This document shows positions 48,587-60,490 of a DNA stretch of 64,000 nt, one piece after another. A model generated the notes under the pieces. That model did not search any database. It saw nothing but the letters and a program-made list of their open reading frames with translations, and was not told the origin of the DNA. A program made the position numbers and the translations under genes. The stretch comes from Nectonema munidae (taxonomy: Eukaryota > Nematomorpha > Nectonematoida > Nectonematidae): contig JAUIRK010000136.1 of assembly GCA_030549495.1 (NCBI GenBank), positions 248,001 to 312,000 on the forward strand. The letters are read 5' to 3'. Every line of letters begins with the position of its first letter. The stretch's first letter is position 1.

Positions 48587-50076
48587 GTTTAGAATAAGAG
48601 AGCAATATTATCTTAATTAAAATAACATTTTAAAAGCATACGATTTTGTTTTTATTTATTATGGAAAAAATTATAAAACAAAATTTTAAAAACTTAAGAT
48701 AAAAATTTAATAGCATCTTTTAAAAGTATCATTATAATGGCATGGCAATGCTTAATTTTGCATATTAAGCCTTTTTAAAAAGTAAAATTTCGAGAAACAT
48801 AAAGCATTACTGGATCCAATTTTTGTTATGAAAAACCCTGCTGAAGAAAATTCTCTTTCGTCTTAGCAGCTTGTAATCTTTATCGTCTTCAATGCATCGT
48901 ATAATCGATCTAGATTTACTGTTCTCGTTTTCAGTGTTTCGTATAATTAAAATTCTTTTTCTGCATTAAAAATAAAAGACTTGACTAAGAATTTAGGAGC
49001 TATTGATTTCTATCTCTTGATGAAGAGTTTTTCTAAAATCTTCTTCATCATAGTTATTTCATTGATTTACGTTACTCTGCTCCCTATACGGGTATGAGAT
49101 TTTAAATTAAGACCATGAAACAGCCTTGTATACACGGAAATAGCATATTTCTTTAAAGCATATGGAGAAAGCATCTTAAAAGTATAATATATTTTATTTA
49201 TAGCTTCAAGATCATTAAGATATTGCAAAAGTGAAACAATATAATGCATTCTTCTTTTCTCATCTTAGAGAAACATTAATTTGACGAGATAAAGTTGGAT
49301 TTGCCAACTTGCTAAGAAAGGGCATCATTGACTTGTCAGCTTTCAATAAGTAAGCATCTTTGGAGCATAAAAACTTAATACAATTTTAGTGGTCTTAAAG
49401 TCGGACAAAGATTCTTCAGAACATACTAATCTTTTTCACAAAATTTTTCATTACTGCAGATTTCTAAAGCTTGTATGATAGAAGATTTTATTTTACAAAA
49501 TCTTTCGCACATATTAAGCGAACTGTTCCCGCGAATTTTGACATCAAGAACTAATTGTAGTTCATTTCCGTGTTCTAATTTCACGATTTCTTGAAGAATG
49601 TCATTCTAACAGAGATTTTCCCAAGACGAGACTTATCAGTATAGCACTAAAGACGAACTAATGGCAAAAAACTCCACATGTATTATTGAAATTTTTTATC
49701 AAACGAATCAAGGAAAAAAAGGAACTTTATTTTTAATGAAAGTTTGAATTTTCATATATGTAATCTTTTGTTTGTTGTATTCTCAATTTATTTTTTTTGT
49801 GGAAAAAAGTAGCTTTTTTTCAATAAAGACAAAAAATTTCAAATTTTTTGTCAATGGCGTTAAGTCTCATATTTGAAAACAAAATTTGTGATTTCGTTTG
49901 TTGTGAAGCTTCACTATATTTACACACCTTTACATCTTTCTAATATGTAACTATAACTAAAGAAAGTGTGTATGTGATTTTTTCGTTATCACATGTGTCT
50001 GTAAGAACGTGTAGTTCTATTTTTGATTTATATATGTGGTTCTTATCGTTCTCATATGTGATACTAATTATTATTT

Positions 50077-50362
50077 ACTAGCCGGTCCCGTGGTCATTTC
50101 TCGCTGCGCTCGAAACATAGGATTCTTGGTAGTGTGTATATTGAGTTGCTAATTAAAATTCGCTTCGCTCGAAACGACCACGGGACCGGCTAGTTTTTTT
50201 TGTTTAGGCTACGCTCGAAACATAGGATTCTTGGTAGTGTGTATTTTGAGTTGCTAATAGTGTTATATGTTATGGTGGTTAGTTTTTAGAATAATTGTAT
50301 CTTTTCTGTGTATTTTTCTATTACAGACAGACAGACGCTAGCTTATTATAATATAGATTATG
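50077..50362. repeat. GC-rich inverted/direct repeat ending in a CAGACAGACAGA tail
   Basis: actagccggtcccgtggtc (50077-50095) is inverted at 50176-50194. A 46-bp segment (gctcgaaacataggattctt...) is directly repeated at 50108-50153 and 50213-50258. The stretch ends attacagacagacagacgct and ataatatagat, which looks like the 3' tail of a non-autonomous element. No ORF. Inserted inside piggyBac C. Confidence 0.7.
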
Positions 50363-50378
50363 AAAATAAAGACGCGTT

Positions 50379-50516
50379 CAATGAGTACACTGTTTGCGAC
50401 AAATATGAATGTAACGAAATATGATCGTATGAATGAATAATGAAATTCAATGAGAGCACTGTTTCCGACAAATATGAATGTTACGAAATATGATCGTATG
50501 AATGAATAATGACATG
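50379..50516. repeat. Tandem duplication, two 69-bp units
   Basis: Units 50379-50447 and 50448-50516 (caatgag..acactgtttgcg ... gaatgaataatga) differ at only a few positions. They lie in the 5' non-coding part of piggyBac C. Confidence 0.85.
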
Positions 50517-53500
50517 CAAACTTACGAGTATCAAATAAATACCAATATTAGTTTATTGTTCGATTTAACTTCATAACCAGTATTACATTCGGTAGAGACG
50601 CCAGTATTTTGTACAAACACTCCTAATGTTGAGCTTTTCCAGTTCTTCAAATGATGAAAGTTCTTCATCTTCCAACAGTTCCACTTATACTTACTCGTCG
50701 GCTGATACTGAAGATAATAATATTTTTGACTCTCTTATCGCCCCAGATGGAACTGAGTATTTTTGGACACCTAGAAGACTTAACCAAAGTCGAACAAACG
50801 AAGAAGACAAAACATTAGAGATAAAACATCATGCATCGTTTGGGTCCTAAAAAAGGGGCTGAATGTTTGAGAAAATCCGTTGAAATATTTCAACTTTTTT
50901 TTACAAAAGAAATTATCCAATACATTTTTGAATTTACGTGTGTTCATTTCAAAGAAAATTACATGTAAGTTATTTGATTTCTATCCCGTTTCGCAATTAA
51001 ATTGTTTGTTACAGGAGCTCTAGTCCGAAGTAAGCAAACTTGAATTATTGCTATGAAAAATTTTAAATAAGTGATCTTCTTGCTTACTTGGGATGCATAG
51101 CTTTTATGGGATAAGCAAGAAACCAGTGTATTGATTTTGAGTATTTGTTTTCTGAAAAGTTTGGAGAACCTTTTTTAGTTGCCTCAATGACTAGGGACAT
51201 GTTTGATTTGATAAAAATATTTATACGTTTTGATAAGAGGACAGAAAGGAATTTGAATGATAAAATTTCGCCATAAGGTTTTTACATGACCATTTCGCCA
51301 AAAAAATTTCAAGTATTATGGTCCCGGCGAATATGTCACAATAGATGAGCAACTCGTAAAGTTTAGAGGTAGATGCTCGTTTAAAATCTATGATAAATCC
51401 AAGCCTGGTCACTATGGAATGAAGATATACCATTGCAATGATGCATCCTCTTTCTATGTACTCAAACCCGAAGTTTATGTTTCAGGACTAAGTGACACCA
51501 GTTACTTTAGTAGTAAAAACATAGTACAAAGAATGGTAACTGAACTCAACCTTCCCTCTAGCACAGATGTAGTTGCAGACAGATTTTTCACGTCCCATGA
51601 ACTTTGTGTATGGGCTAACAGTAAAAATGTTACTATGTTAGGGACCGTTAGGTCTAATAGAGTTTTTAGGCAACATATTATACGACCAGAGCATTTGAAA
51701 GGTCTGAAATTGAATGAATGTGAAAGTAAATTCTTATATACCTCAGAAGCATCAGTGACTGTTTATATACCTCAAAAACATGCAAGGAAAAATTTTAAAG
51801 TCTTTTATTGCTTGTCCAGTCAACATTTAGGGGACATAATAACGCTAGGACACAAAAAAAAGCCAGAAACAATTGTTCTTTATAACAAATATAAAGGAGG
51901 GGTAGACACAGCAAATAAAATGTTGCGAGAATACGCATGTTATAGACAATCCAGAAGATGGCCAATGGTTTTATTTGCTAATTATATAGATATAAGTATT
52001 TTAAATAGTTGGATAATTGCTTCTATCTTGTTTCCTACCATCAAGAAAGGAGGAAAGAAACATTTCATTAGAGATTTGTATCTAAACCTAGTTGAGAAAT
52101 CAATGTGCTTTAGATCAAATTTTAGGTCCCTGAGTAATGTAAGAAGATCACTTTTTCAATTTTTTGGATTTGAAGAAGAAACAAGTAGAAGTATACAGTC
52201 TTCTTCTTCCCGAGGATTTTGTTCAGTTCAAAATTGCGAATCTAGGACAAGAGGAACAAGAGGATGTGATATATGTCATCGATTTATATGTAAAAGTCAT
52301 ACTAGTTTTGTATGTCCAAGATGTCAATAAATCTCATTTTTCTGTTTTATCTAGAAATAAATTTTGTAAAATTTTAAAATTTTTTATCCCAGTTCAGTTT
52401 CTCAAGTTTTTTTATTTTTGTGGAAAATGTCTTTGCATCCATTTTTTACCGTAACGAATTCCGATTACCAAAAAAATAAATCATAGCTTCTGAAAAGTCA
52501 TTCTTCCAAGCATTATACAACGTAACCTGGAACTCTGTTGAATAAACTATTTTCCCTCATAAAAAACGAAAATGAAATTTTTGGAACTTTTTCAGCATAA
52601 AATTTTTTTAGTTTAGATGGCGTTAATTTTGTTGCAATTTTCACCAAGAAATGATATATTTTAACTTGATAACCTGAAAATAGGGATGAATTGGTAATAT
52701 ATAAACGCAAAAATACATGATATTTACTGGCTGGGTTACATATATTTTTATAGGCCAAAAACAAGGTTGAAAACTTGGATGGAGTAAAAAGCCATACTTC
52801 GTCTTTCGAGGGTTAAATATTTTGCACACTTTTCTTATTTTCTTGAACAAACCCAAATAATCATCACTAAGAGAAAATGAAAGAATATAGTCTTCTGCAT
52901 AGTCTTCAGGTATATCATATTCGGAATCAGAAGTCTCTTGTCTAGTTTCATATTCTTATTCATCAATAACACCTTTGTTATAAAGAACATCTACTACAGC
53001 ATGGTGAATGCCGTGCGCCAAACACTATTGGTGATCTGATAATATTTCTTGACCAAATTTGATCATGATAGATGCACTGTCGGTTGTAGAAGCCCCAATG
53101 TGTTGATTTATGTTGAAATTGAATTTTTTTAACTTAGCATTCGCCATCTTCTCGCACTATTTAATGATCCTTTCACTGATAGCATTCCTAAAGACCAATG
53201 CTCATTCTCAGCGTGAACATTTTTGTTGATGAATCTTTTATTTTGAATAGATGTGTATATTCATCTAAAGTGAGAGAAAACGTTCACCAGTTGTACATTT
53301 TTCTTTAAATCATTCTGCTTATTTAACCATATTTTTAGCAGTATTTGGAACGGTGCCTGATCCTATTTGGACAAGTCGGAAGAGCAATATTATATTTATA
53401 TTTTCGTTTTTTAAAGGATTCTTGTATGAAGTCAGAATTTTGCAATACGATAAAAACTAAAACCACCAACACTTGCCATTCTTGAGACTTCTTCCACCAT

Positions 53501-54479
53501 AGACAACTTATGTGAAAAAAAGTTTAGAGTTTTATGTCTCTTTACCCGACTTCTGCATCTTTATTTAAGTCTACATTGTGAACATTTTTTATGTGAAAGG
53601 CTAAACCTGATGTTGAACGACTAGCTTCATTCTTATTGCTGAACTTAGCTTCATAGCTATAATTTGTAAAATAGCTCCAAAATTTGATTTTTTTTATTGT
53701 TTTAATAAAAGTAGTACACATTAAAGAAAAATGAATTTTAAAGAGGTGGATATTAATCAGTTATCTTGGACGTCGTTGATTTGATGAATATGCTATGTCG
53801 TCAATAATATTGAAGTTGAGTTTTGATTAATTTCAATGATTTGTAGCTGTTTATTTAAAAACCAGACATATAAATACACAGCTTGAAATTTAATATTCTA
53901 ATATGTGAGTAATTAGTACAGTAATCGATCAAAAATTATGATTTTGTTATATAACAAATTTAATTCGTTTATTAACCCACTTTTAAGACCAATGTTCTCA
54001 AAGGGAAGGCAGAAAAATTCTTACTTTAAATGGAATTAAATAGGAAAAAGTTAATAAACGTGGCCTTATAGTTGCCGAAAATACTTATAAAGGCTTCCTG
54101 CAAAGTCATTGGAATTCAGTTGAAAATCTCTGTTTTAAATTAAAACATTTTCTACAGCAATTTACAATTGGTTTCTTTTGTAAATATAAAAAAAGTTGTT
54201 TATCTATATAAAATTTAAATAAGCATAAAATTATAAGCATATAATATCTTCCTTGTAGACAAGTTACATACTTGTTTCTTAAAACTATATAGCCCCTCAA
54301 AGCACTATTATATTGACAATATAAAAGCCCTTTATTAAACTATTTAAGTTTTCTTATTATCATGTCATGAGTTCTCATTTCAAGGTAGCTTCAGTTCTTT
54401 TACTTCTCTCATACCCAAATGTTTTACTTTAATAAATAACGATTGTAAGAAAAAACTTGACAAATGATTTTTGGGAAAA

Positions 54480-56460
54480 AAATTGATTTTTACCAATTCG
54501 ATTGACACTTTCATCCTATTTTTAGACTGTAATTGCCAAAGGGAGTAAAACATACACGATATTGTATTAAAAAATTATTTTAAATATTTTTAGTGAGAAT
54601 TTTATCCTCAATCAAAATTTTAATAGTTATTTTCAATCAAAAATAAATTCATTGATTTGAGTTTTTTGAGAAAATATAGTTTTTTTAGAATTAGTTTTTT
54701 CGCGAAATATCAAATTTGATTTATAATTTCACACATTCGTGCACCCTAATTGGGAAAACTTCTTGGATATTGGGAAAGCATCGTAATAAAAAAAATATTT
54801 TATTTAAAATATGAAAGTATGTTTATGAGATTATTTCCAGACCTTCATCACTAATTCTATTTCTAATTTGGCACATTTTTCCACAATAATGGTCAATACT
54901 TAGCCAAAAAATTGTATTAAAACAATTTTTGATTTTTTTTAGACGAAATTAACAAAATTTGATTGACATTTTCACATCATAATTACGAAAACTAAGTCCA
55001 AAAATGAAATCGGGATGATGATCTAGTATAAAAAATATATTTTATTGAAAATATAAATAATATAGAAATAATTTTTAGTCATCAACCACAAATATGAATG
55101 ACATTTTGCAAAAAATGAGTCAAGAAATAAAATCACTGTTTAATATATTTTAAAAATATATACTTTATTTAAAATTTTCTTTGTTTTGGAGACACTTTCT
55201 TAGATGACATATACTTTGTTAAAATTTCCAGAAATAAACAGCCAAATCAATTGACACTTTCAGACATTTTGACAACCTAATAGCAAAAAATGACTACGGA
55301 ATTTAAATAGGCACGGTTGATTTAGTATAATAAAATATATATATTTTTTAATTTGAATAATATTCTTAGACACAATTTTCAGGCGTAAACCACAAATTTG
55401 ATTAACATTTTTAGAATTTTTAACATCTAATTGGGAAAATTGTGTTTGTAAATAAAGTCAGAATTATTGAGGTAGTATAAAAAATTTATTTTATTTAAAA
55501 TTTTAATAATATTCTTCGAGAAAAATTTCACACATAGACTGCAATATTGATTGATATATTGACAGTCAAATGAAATCAGGATGATTAATTTAGTATGAAA
55601 ATATAAATTATTTTTATTTCAATAATATTGTTGGAGAAAAATTTTACACGTAAACAGCAAAATTAATTGATACTTTTAGACATTTTGACACCATAATTTG
55701 AAAAATTGACTAAACAAATGAAATCAGCATGATTGATTTAGTATAAAATTATATATTTTATCTAAAATTCGAGTAATATTCTTAGATACAATTTTACAGA
55801 CGTAAACCACAAATTTAACTGACACTTTCAGAAATTTTTACATTCAAATTATTAAAACTGAGTCGAGAAATTAAATTAGCATCGTAGATTTGGTATAAAA
55901 AATGAATTTTATTTAAAATTTGAATGAATGTTCTAAAGCAATTTTATCATCAATCAAAATTTTGATTAAAATTTTCTACAAAGTTGCCATCTTTATTGGA
56001 AAAATATGCATGCATTGGTGTTATATGTTGCAATATATAAATATCATTATAAACTTTCAAAAGTGTATTGTGAGAGGCCTAATATAAACACTAAGTTATA
56101 TTATAGACATTATAATATAAAAAATTTTGCTGAAAAAAATGTACATTTGATGTTGATTGACAGTTTTTGACATGAGTGGCTTATTCAACTAATGTGAAAA
56201 TAGTATCAAAATATGCAGCTAACGATTTTAGCAAAAGTCACAAAGTTTGAAGGCATATAATTAACCCAATTTTGTACAGTGAAAGTTTTAGTTGAGAGGG
56301 AGGGGGCAAAATGCCCATCACTGATAGAGTTAAAATTATATATCTCCTCAAAGTACTACAATATTTTCAATATAAAAGCAAGGCGTATTACACATTTTAT
56401 TAAACTAATAATTTATTAGCTAAAATACCCCATTCACTGATAGCGTTAGTATTCGATATA
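54480..56460. repeat. Composite repeat, copy 1, with degenerate tandem units
   Basis: Contains about ten diverged units of roughly 145 bp, each with 'attgacactttcagacattttgacacctaat', 'gaaatcagcatgattgattt' and 'ttttatttaaaatttgaataatattct' type blocks (clear near 54500, 54955, 55246, 55390, 55545, 55663 and 55820). Then a unique tail (aaacactaagttata ... gattttagcaaaagtcacaaagttt ... gggcaaaatgcccatc). The same order recurs in copy 2 at 58470. No coding potential. Confidence 0.75.
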
Positions 56461-56509
56461 AGAAGTCAAACTGTAAAAAAATTTTTTATATAAAATATTT
56501 TCTTATAGA

Positions 56510-57240
56510 AAAAATCAAGGCTTGCTTAGAAGTGGGTTGGATTAGACTTTTACTTCTTTATTAAGAAGTTTTGTGGGTAGCGTGATGTTGCCTTTAAACT
56601 AACGTAGTTGGCTTATGGCTGGATGGTGAATCAAATGAATTAACTCGTTTTTCAAAAGATGAAACTCGAACAACAAAATCACTACGAATAAATATGAAGT
56701 TTAAAGTGTTGTAATAGACTTACAGAGATTCAAGTTTTTCTTGAGAGTTATAATGTTCGATATAGCTAATTCGAAAGCAAAGCTTAGATGAAGATGGTTT
56801 GGTAGCAGTACACGAAATTTGGGATGAGTTCAAGAAAAACTTGCTACTTCATTTTCATCCAAATGAAACCCAAAGTGTTGATGAAATCTTAATGAATAAT
56901 GAAGACATTTTCCAGGAAGAACCTTAATTCCTTCCTAACAAGAAAGTATCGAATGAAAGTTTTGGGGTTTGTGACGCTATGACTAGTGATACTCTTAATG
57001 TGATAGTTTATACTGGAAAAAGAGGCTTGAATTTTCACAGATGTCTTTTAAAATATGTGGTGAGGGTTAGGGTTAGGATTTAGATTTTTCAACACATGTA
57101 GAGATATTCTTACAGATAATTTCTTAACCTGACACAAACTAGCTCTTTTTTTACTCTAAAAAATTAACTAGGAGCTATGAGATTGCATAGAAATGAGTTA
57201 GTAGACTATAGAAAAGCGGTAAGACTTTTTACCCAAATAT
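56510..57240 (+). mobile_element. piggyBac element D, middle part
   Basis: Frames with breaks read GLWLDGESNELTRFSKDETR, then FHPNETQSVDEILMNNEDIF (the 'SxDE' first catalytic Asp region), FLPNKKVSNESFGVCDAM, NVIVYTGK, and KNKLGAMRLHRNE-like sequence (57160 region), all in piggyBac order. Strongly decayed. Confidence 0.65.
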
Positions 57241-57774
57241 ATTCCTTATTTATAAATAAGAACTTTAATTAATAATGTATTAAATAAATGCTTAAAATAA
57301 AAAGTCACTCTGTAATTTAAGCATGAACGAGGGCTGGCAATAGAGTATATTGTTATATATTTTTTTTTATGATTTTTTATATAAAATTCAAAACTTAATT
57401 ACATTAGTTAGTTTTATGTTAGATGAAATTCGTATATTTTTATAATTTATAAAAATATCAAGTGAGCAAAAGAACTTTACAATTAATATCACATAATAAT
57501 GTTTTTTGAGCACAAAGTATCATACTCGCGGCCTTCTGGCCTTTGGATCTTTATAATTTTTTATTAGTTCATACTTTGCATATTTTTTTCCGAACTCATT
57601 AATTCCCTTGAATTTACATATGTGTTGTGATGTGCACTATTATTTTTTTTCAATAAATTTTCTTTTAAAAGTTCTAAGCCTCACTGATAATATAAGAATG
57701 TAAAATAATAAATTGATTTTCGTTTATAAACTATAAAATTTTCAAACTTTTGAAAATTTGTTGTACTTTTGTTG

Positions 57775-57920
57775 TGTTGCCTGATGGCCTAGTGGTTAGA
57801 GAGTGGGGTCATTATCCAGATGGTCGGTGTTCGACCCCTGAAAAGTGATGAACCTTATTATCAGTCCAGCTATGTAAAATTATTCTTCTCTTGGATGCGA
57901 AACCGATAACTAAAAAAAAG
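57775..57920 (+). mobile_element. tRNA-derived SINE
   Basis: A-box tggcctagtggttaga at 57785-57800 and B-box ggtgttcgacccc at 57826-57838. Then the family tail (gtccagctatg ... ttcttctcttggatgcgaaa) and an A-rich end. Same family as 12505-12655. Confidence 0.8.
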
Positions 57921-58469
57921 ATTTATTAAAACTTTTATTATAGCTCTTTAACCGTATTTGTGACCGGCTATTTTTATTTCCTCAGTGACTTGTGAATCTA
58001 TTGGTCTTGTTTATTTTTCATGAAAATCAATCAAACCTGACAAAAAATCGATTAAAACTATAAATCAATGCAAAATATATAAACTTCAAAATATATTTCA
58101 ATTCCACATATTTTTGGCTTGACATCGTCCTAATTTAAATAATAAACAAAATTATGGTAATTAACTCACCCAAAATATTTCACTTGTCAGTAAATTAGCT
58201 TTCACAAATGATTTAGCAACAAACCTATTTTAAAATAAACTTATCTTACATAGAAATTCGAATATGCTTAATTTGATTCTAAAAATACTTTTGTCACTCT
58301 AGATTTAATTTGCGGTTAGTGTTTAACTTTGTTTAATTTGTGGTGAGAAATTTTTTTATCATTTTGGAATAATTTTCGTCTCATTTAGTAGATTGGCCTT
58401 TCTCTATTTCATCATGAAGTTATTTTTGTTAATTTTATTTCTTAATGTACTAATGATTTTATCCATCTA

Positions 58470-59760
58470 ATAAATAGGGATGTCAAACTAATTCACATTA
58501 TGCATACTAATTGAGAAAACTAAGACATGAAATGCATTGAGCATTGTTATAAAAATATATTTTATTTAAAATATTATGAAATAATTTTCCTGAATATATC
58601 ATTAATTCTATTTGCAAGATGACATATTTTTTTATAGTAATGGCCATAAACTTAGCCAAAAAGTGATATCTACATTGTCAATTTGGTTTAAAAATATTTT
58701 ATTTAAAATGTTTTGAAGAAAATTTTTAGGATAAAACTATAAAATTTAATTAAGATTTTCACATCTAATTACGAGAACTGAATCCAAAAATGAAATCAGC
58801 ATGGTTAGTATTATAATACATGGTTTAAATAATATATTTTGTTGAGAATATAAATAGCATTATAGAAAATCATTTTTAGACGTCGAGCAAAAATATTGAA
58901 TGACATTTTCACACTCAACTTGCAAAAAATAAAGTAGGCATGTTTATTTTATATAAAAAAATTAATATTTTGCGAGACACTTTCTCAGTCGTAAACCGAA
59001 AAATTGATTGACAACCTAATTGCAAAAAATGACCCCAGAATTCAAATTGGCATACTTGATTTGGCATAAAATAATTATTCTATTTAAAATTTGAATAATA
59101 TTCTTGGAGAGAAATTACAAACGTTAACGGCAAAAATAATTGAAACTTTTAGATATTTTGACATCCTAATTGCATAAACTTATTACGGAAATTAAATCAG
59201 AATGAAAAATTTTGTATAAAAAATATAATTTATTTAAAAATTGAATAGGTTTGAATACAATTTTCGAGCGTAAACGTAAATTTGATTGACACTTTCAGAA
59301 ATTCTTACACCCTAATTCCAAAAAAAGGTTCAGAAATGATATCAGCATTGTCGATTTGGTATAAAAATTTGTATCAATGTTTTGATAAATAAATTTATCC
59401 TCAACCAAAATTTTGATTAATGTATAAATGTTATGTGTTTCAATATATAAATGATTATATATTTTCAAGTGTGCATCTAATGTAAACACTAAGTTATAAG
59501 TTATAGACATTTTAATATAAAACTCTTATTGAAAAAAATGTAATTTTGATTTTGACATGAGATGGTCATTCAGCTATTTAAAAATAGAATCAAATACCGA
59601 TTTTAGCAAAAGGTACAAAGTTTCAAAGCATATGATTCAGCCAATTTTGTACAATATAAATTTTTAAATAAATAATATAGATTAAACACAAATCCTTTAA
59701 ATTTGCCCTTCCCTAAAATTTAAAGAATGCCCGTCTCTGATTAGTATTAGTATTAGAATA
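58470..59760. repeat. Composite repeat, copy 2
   Basis: Same orientation as copy 1 and collinear with its later part: 'aattctatttgcaagatgac', 'taatggccataaacttagcc', several of the ~145-bp units, then 'aaacactaagttataagtta', 'gattttagcaaaaggtacaaa', and 'gaatgcccgtctctgat'. It has fewer tandem units than copy 1. Confidence 0.72.
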
Positions 59761-60229
59761 ACGAGCATGCGTTCATAAATTCGAAAATTTTGGGGAAAAA
59801 ATCAATTAGGGGAAGTATTTATATTAGGCAGAGATTGGTTATGTGAAATAAAAAATAACATAAAGATACAAAAATAGTATCTATTATATAAGCACCCTCA
59901 CCCAGAAAAAATATTAAAAAAAGGTATATCTTTTTTCCTTCAATGTCATAGCAATAAAATACTATTCGTATCTTACTTTCTGAAGAAAAACAAAGTAGTT
60001 TTGTTAAGCTGATCTAATAGTAGAGAAGGAATATTGAATGAAGTTCAAAAGAGACCTGCCTTGATTTTGGACTACACTTTTATGAAAATAGTGTCGATTA
60101 ATTAAATCAAAATATAGATCAATATATATGCAGACAAAAAACATCCAGATGTCCCTTACATTTTTTTAATTTGTTCGATATTTTATTTTATCTAAAATGT
60201 ATCAACGTTGCAAAAATAGAAGAGAATTC

Positions 60230-60490
60230 ATTAAGGAATTAACTGTAAAATTTGCAAAGTCGTATGTGGAGGCGTAGAGGTACAAAGTGAATAAAAAAAA
60301 CTGCTAAGTAAATAGAAAGCAGCAAAACTTTTTGGCTTAATTTCAGATAAAAGATATAACGTTTCAGAGGCAAAATAATTTGGAAGATGCTACAGATGTA
60401 AAAAAAATGCAATCCATTTATTTGTGACAGTTGTAAAAACTTTGTTCGTACAAAACACAGACAAATTGTAGGAAAATCTCAGTGTTTTTT
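60230..60490 (+). mobile_element. piggyBac element D, probable C-terminal part
   Basis: RRREFIKELTVKFAKSYVEA is followed, with frame changes, by a Cys-rich RCYRCKKNA, CDSCKNFV and TKHRQIV series, the C-terminal zinc-binding end typical of piggyBac transposases. Same strand as the 56510-57240 piece and collinear with it. The 3-kb gap holds a SINE and composite repeat copy 2. Confidence 0.6.

Larger units (their letters stand above)
49651..52818 (+). mobile_element. piggyBac-like element C, inserted in the hAT
   Basis: Right end ...gtctttcgaggg then TTAA (52813 region). The left end, tagcactaaagacgaactaa, is its diverged inverted form; the left TTAA is lost. Transposase: start at 50626 (MLSFSSSSNDESSSSSN), IAPDGTEYFW, a 50-nt intron (50965-51014), VTIDEQLVKFRGR near 51340 (first Asp), then a 303-codon open stretch 51419-52330 with VVADRFFTSHELC (second Asp), YKGGVDTANKM (third Asp) and a CDICHRFICKSHTSFVCPRC zinc-binding end. 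The 50850-51418 part is broken by stops. A GC-rich repeat (50077-50362) sits upstream of the transposase inside it. Confidence 0.88.
48780..53700 (-). mobile_element. BED-finger hAT transposon, split by piggyBac C
   Basis: Read from the right on the minus strand. A BED-like start (FWSYFTNYSYEAKFSNKNEA, then GLAFHIKNVH) near 53690-53600. SLTLDEYTHLFKIKDSSTKM around 53280. HWGFYNRQ / STTDSASIMIKFGQEIL with CLAHGIHHAVVDVLY near 53100-52990. KKIRKVCKIFN up to 52815. After the 3.2-kb piggyBac gap it resumes with NDILQEIVKLEHGNELQLVL near 49620, MCERFCKIKSSIIQALEI near 49500 and VSLLQYLNDLEAINKIYYTF near 49230-49170. The order is that of one hAT transposase. Several stops and frame changes are present; terminal repeats were not located. 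Confidence 0.82.
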
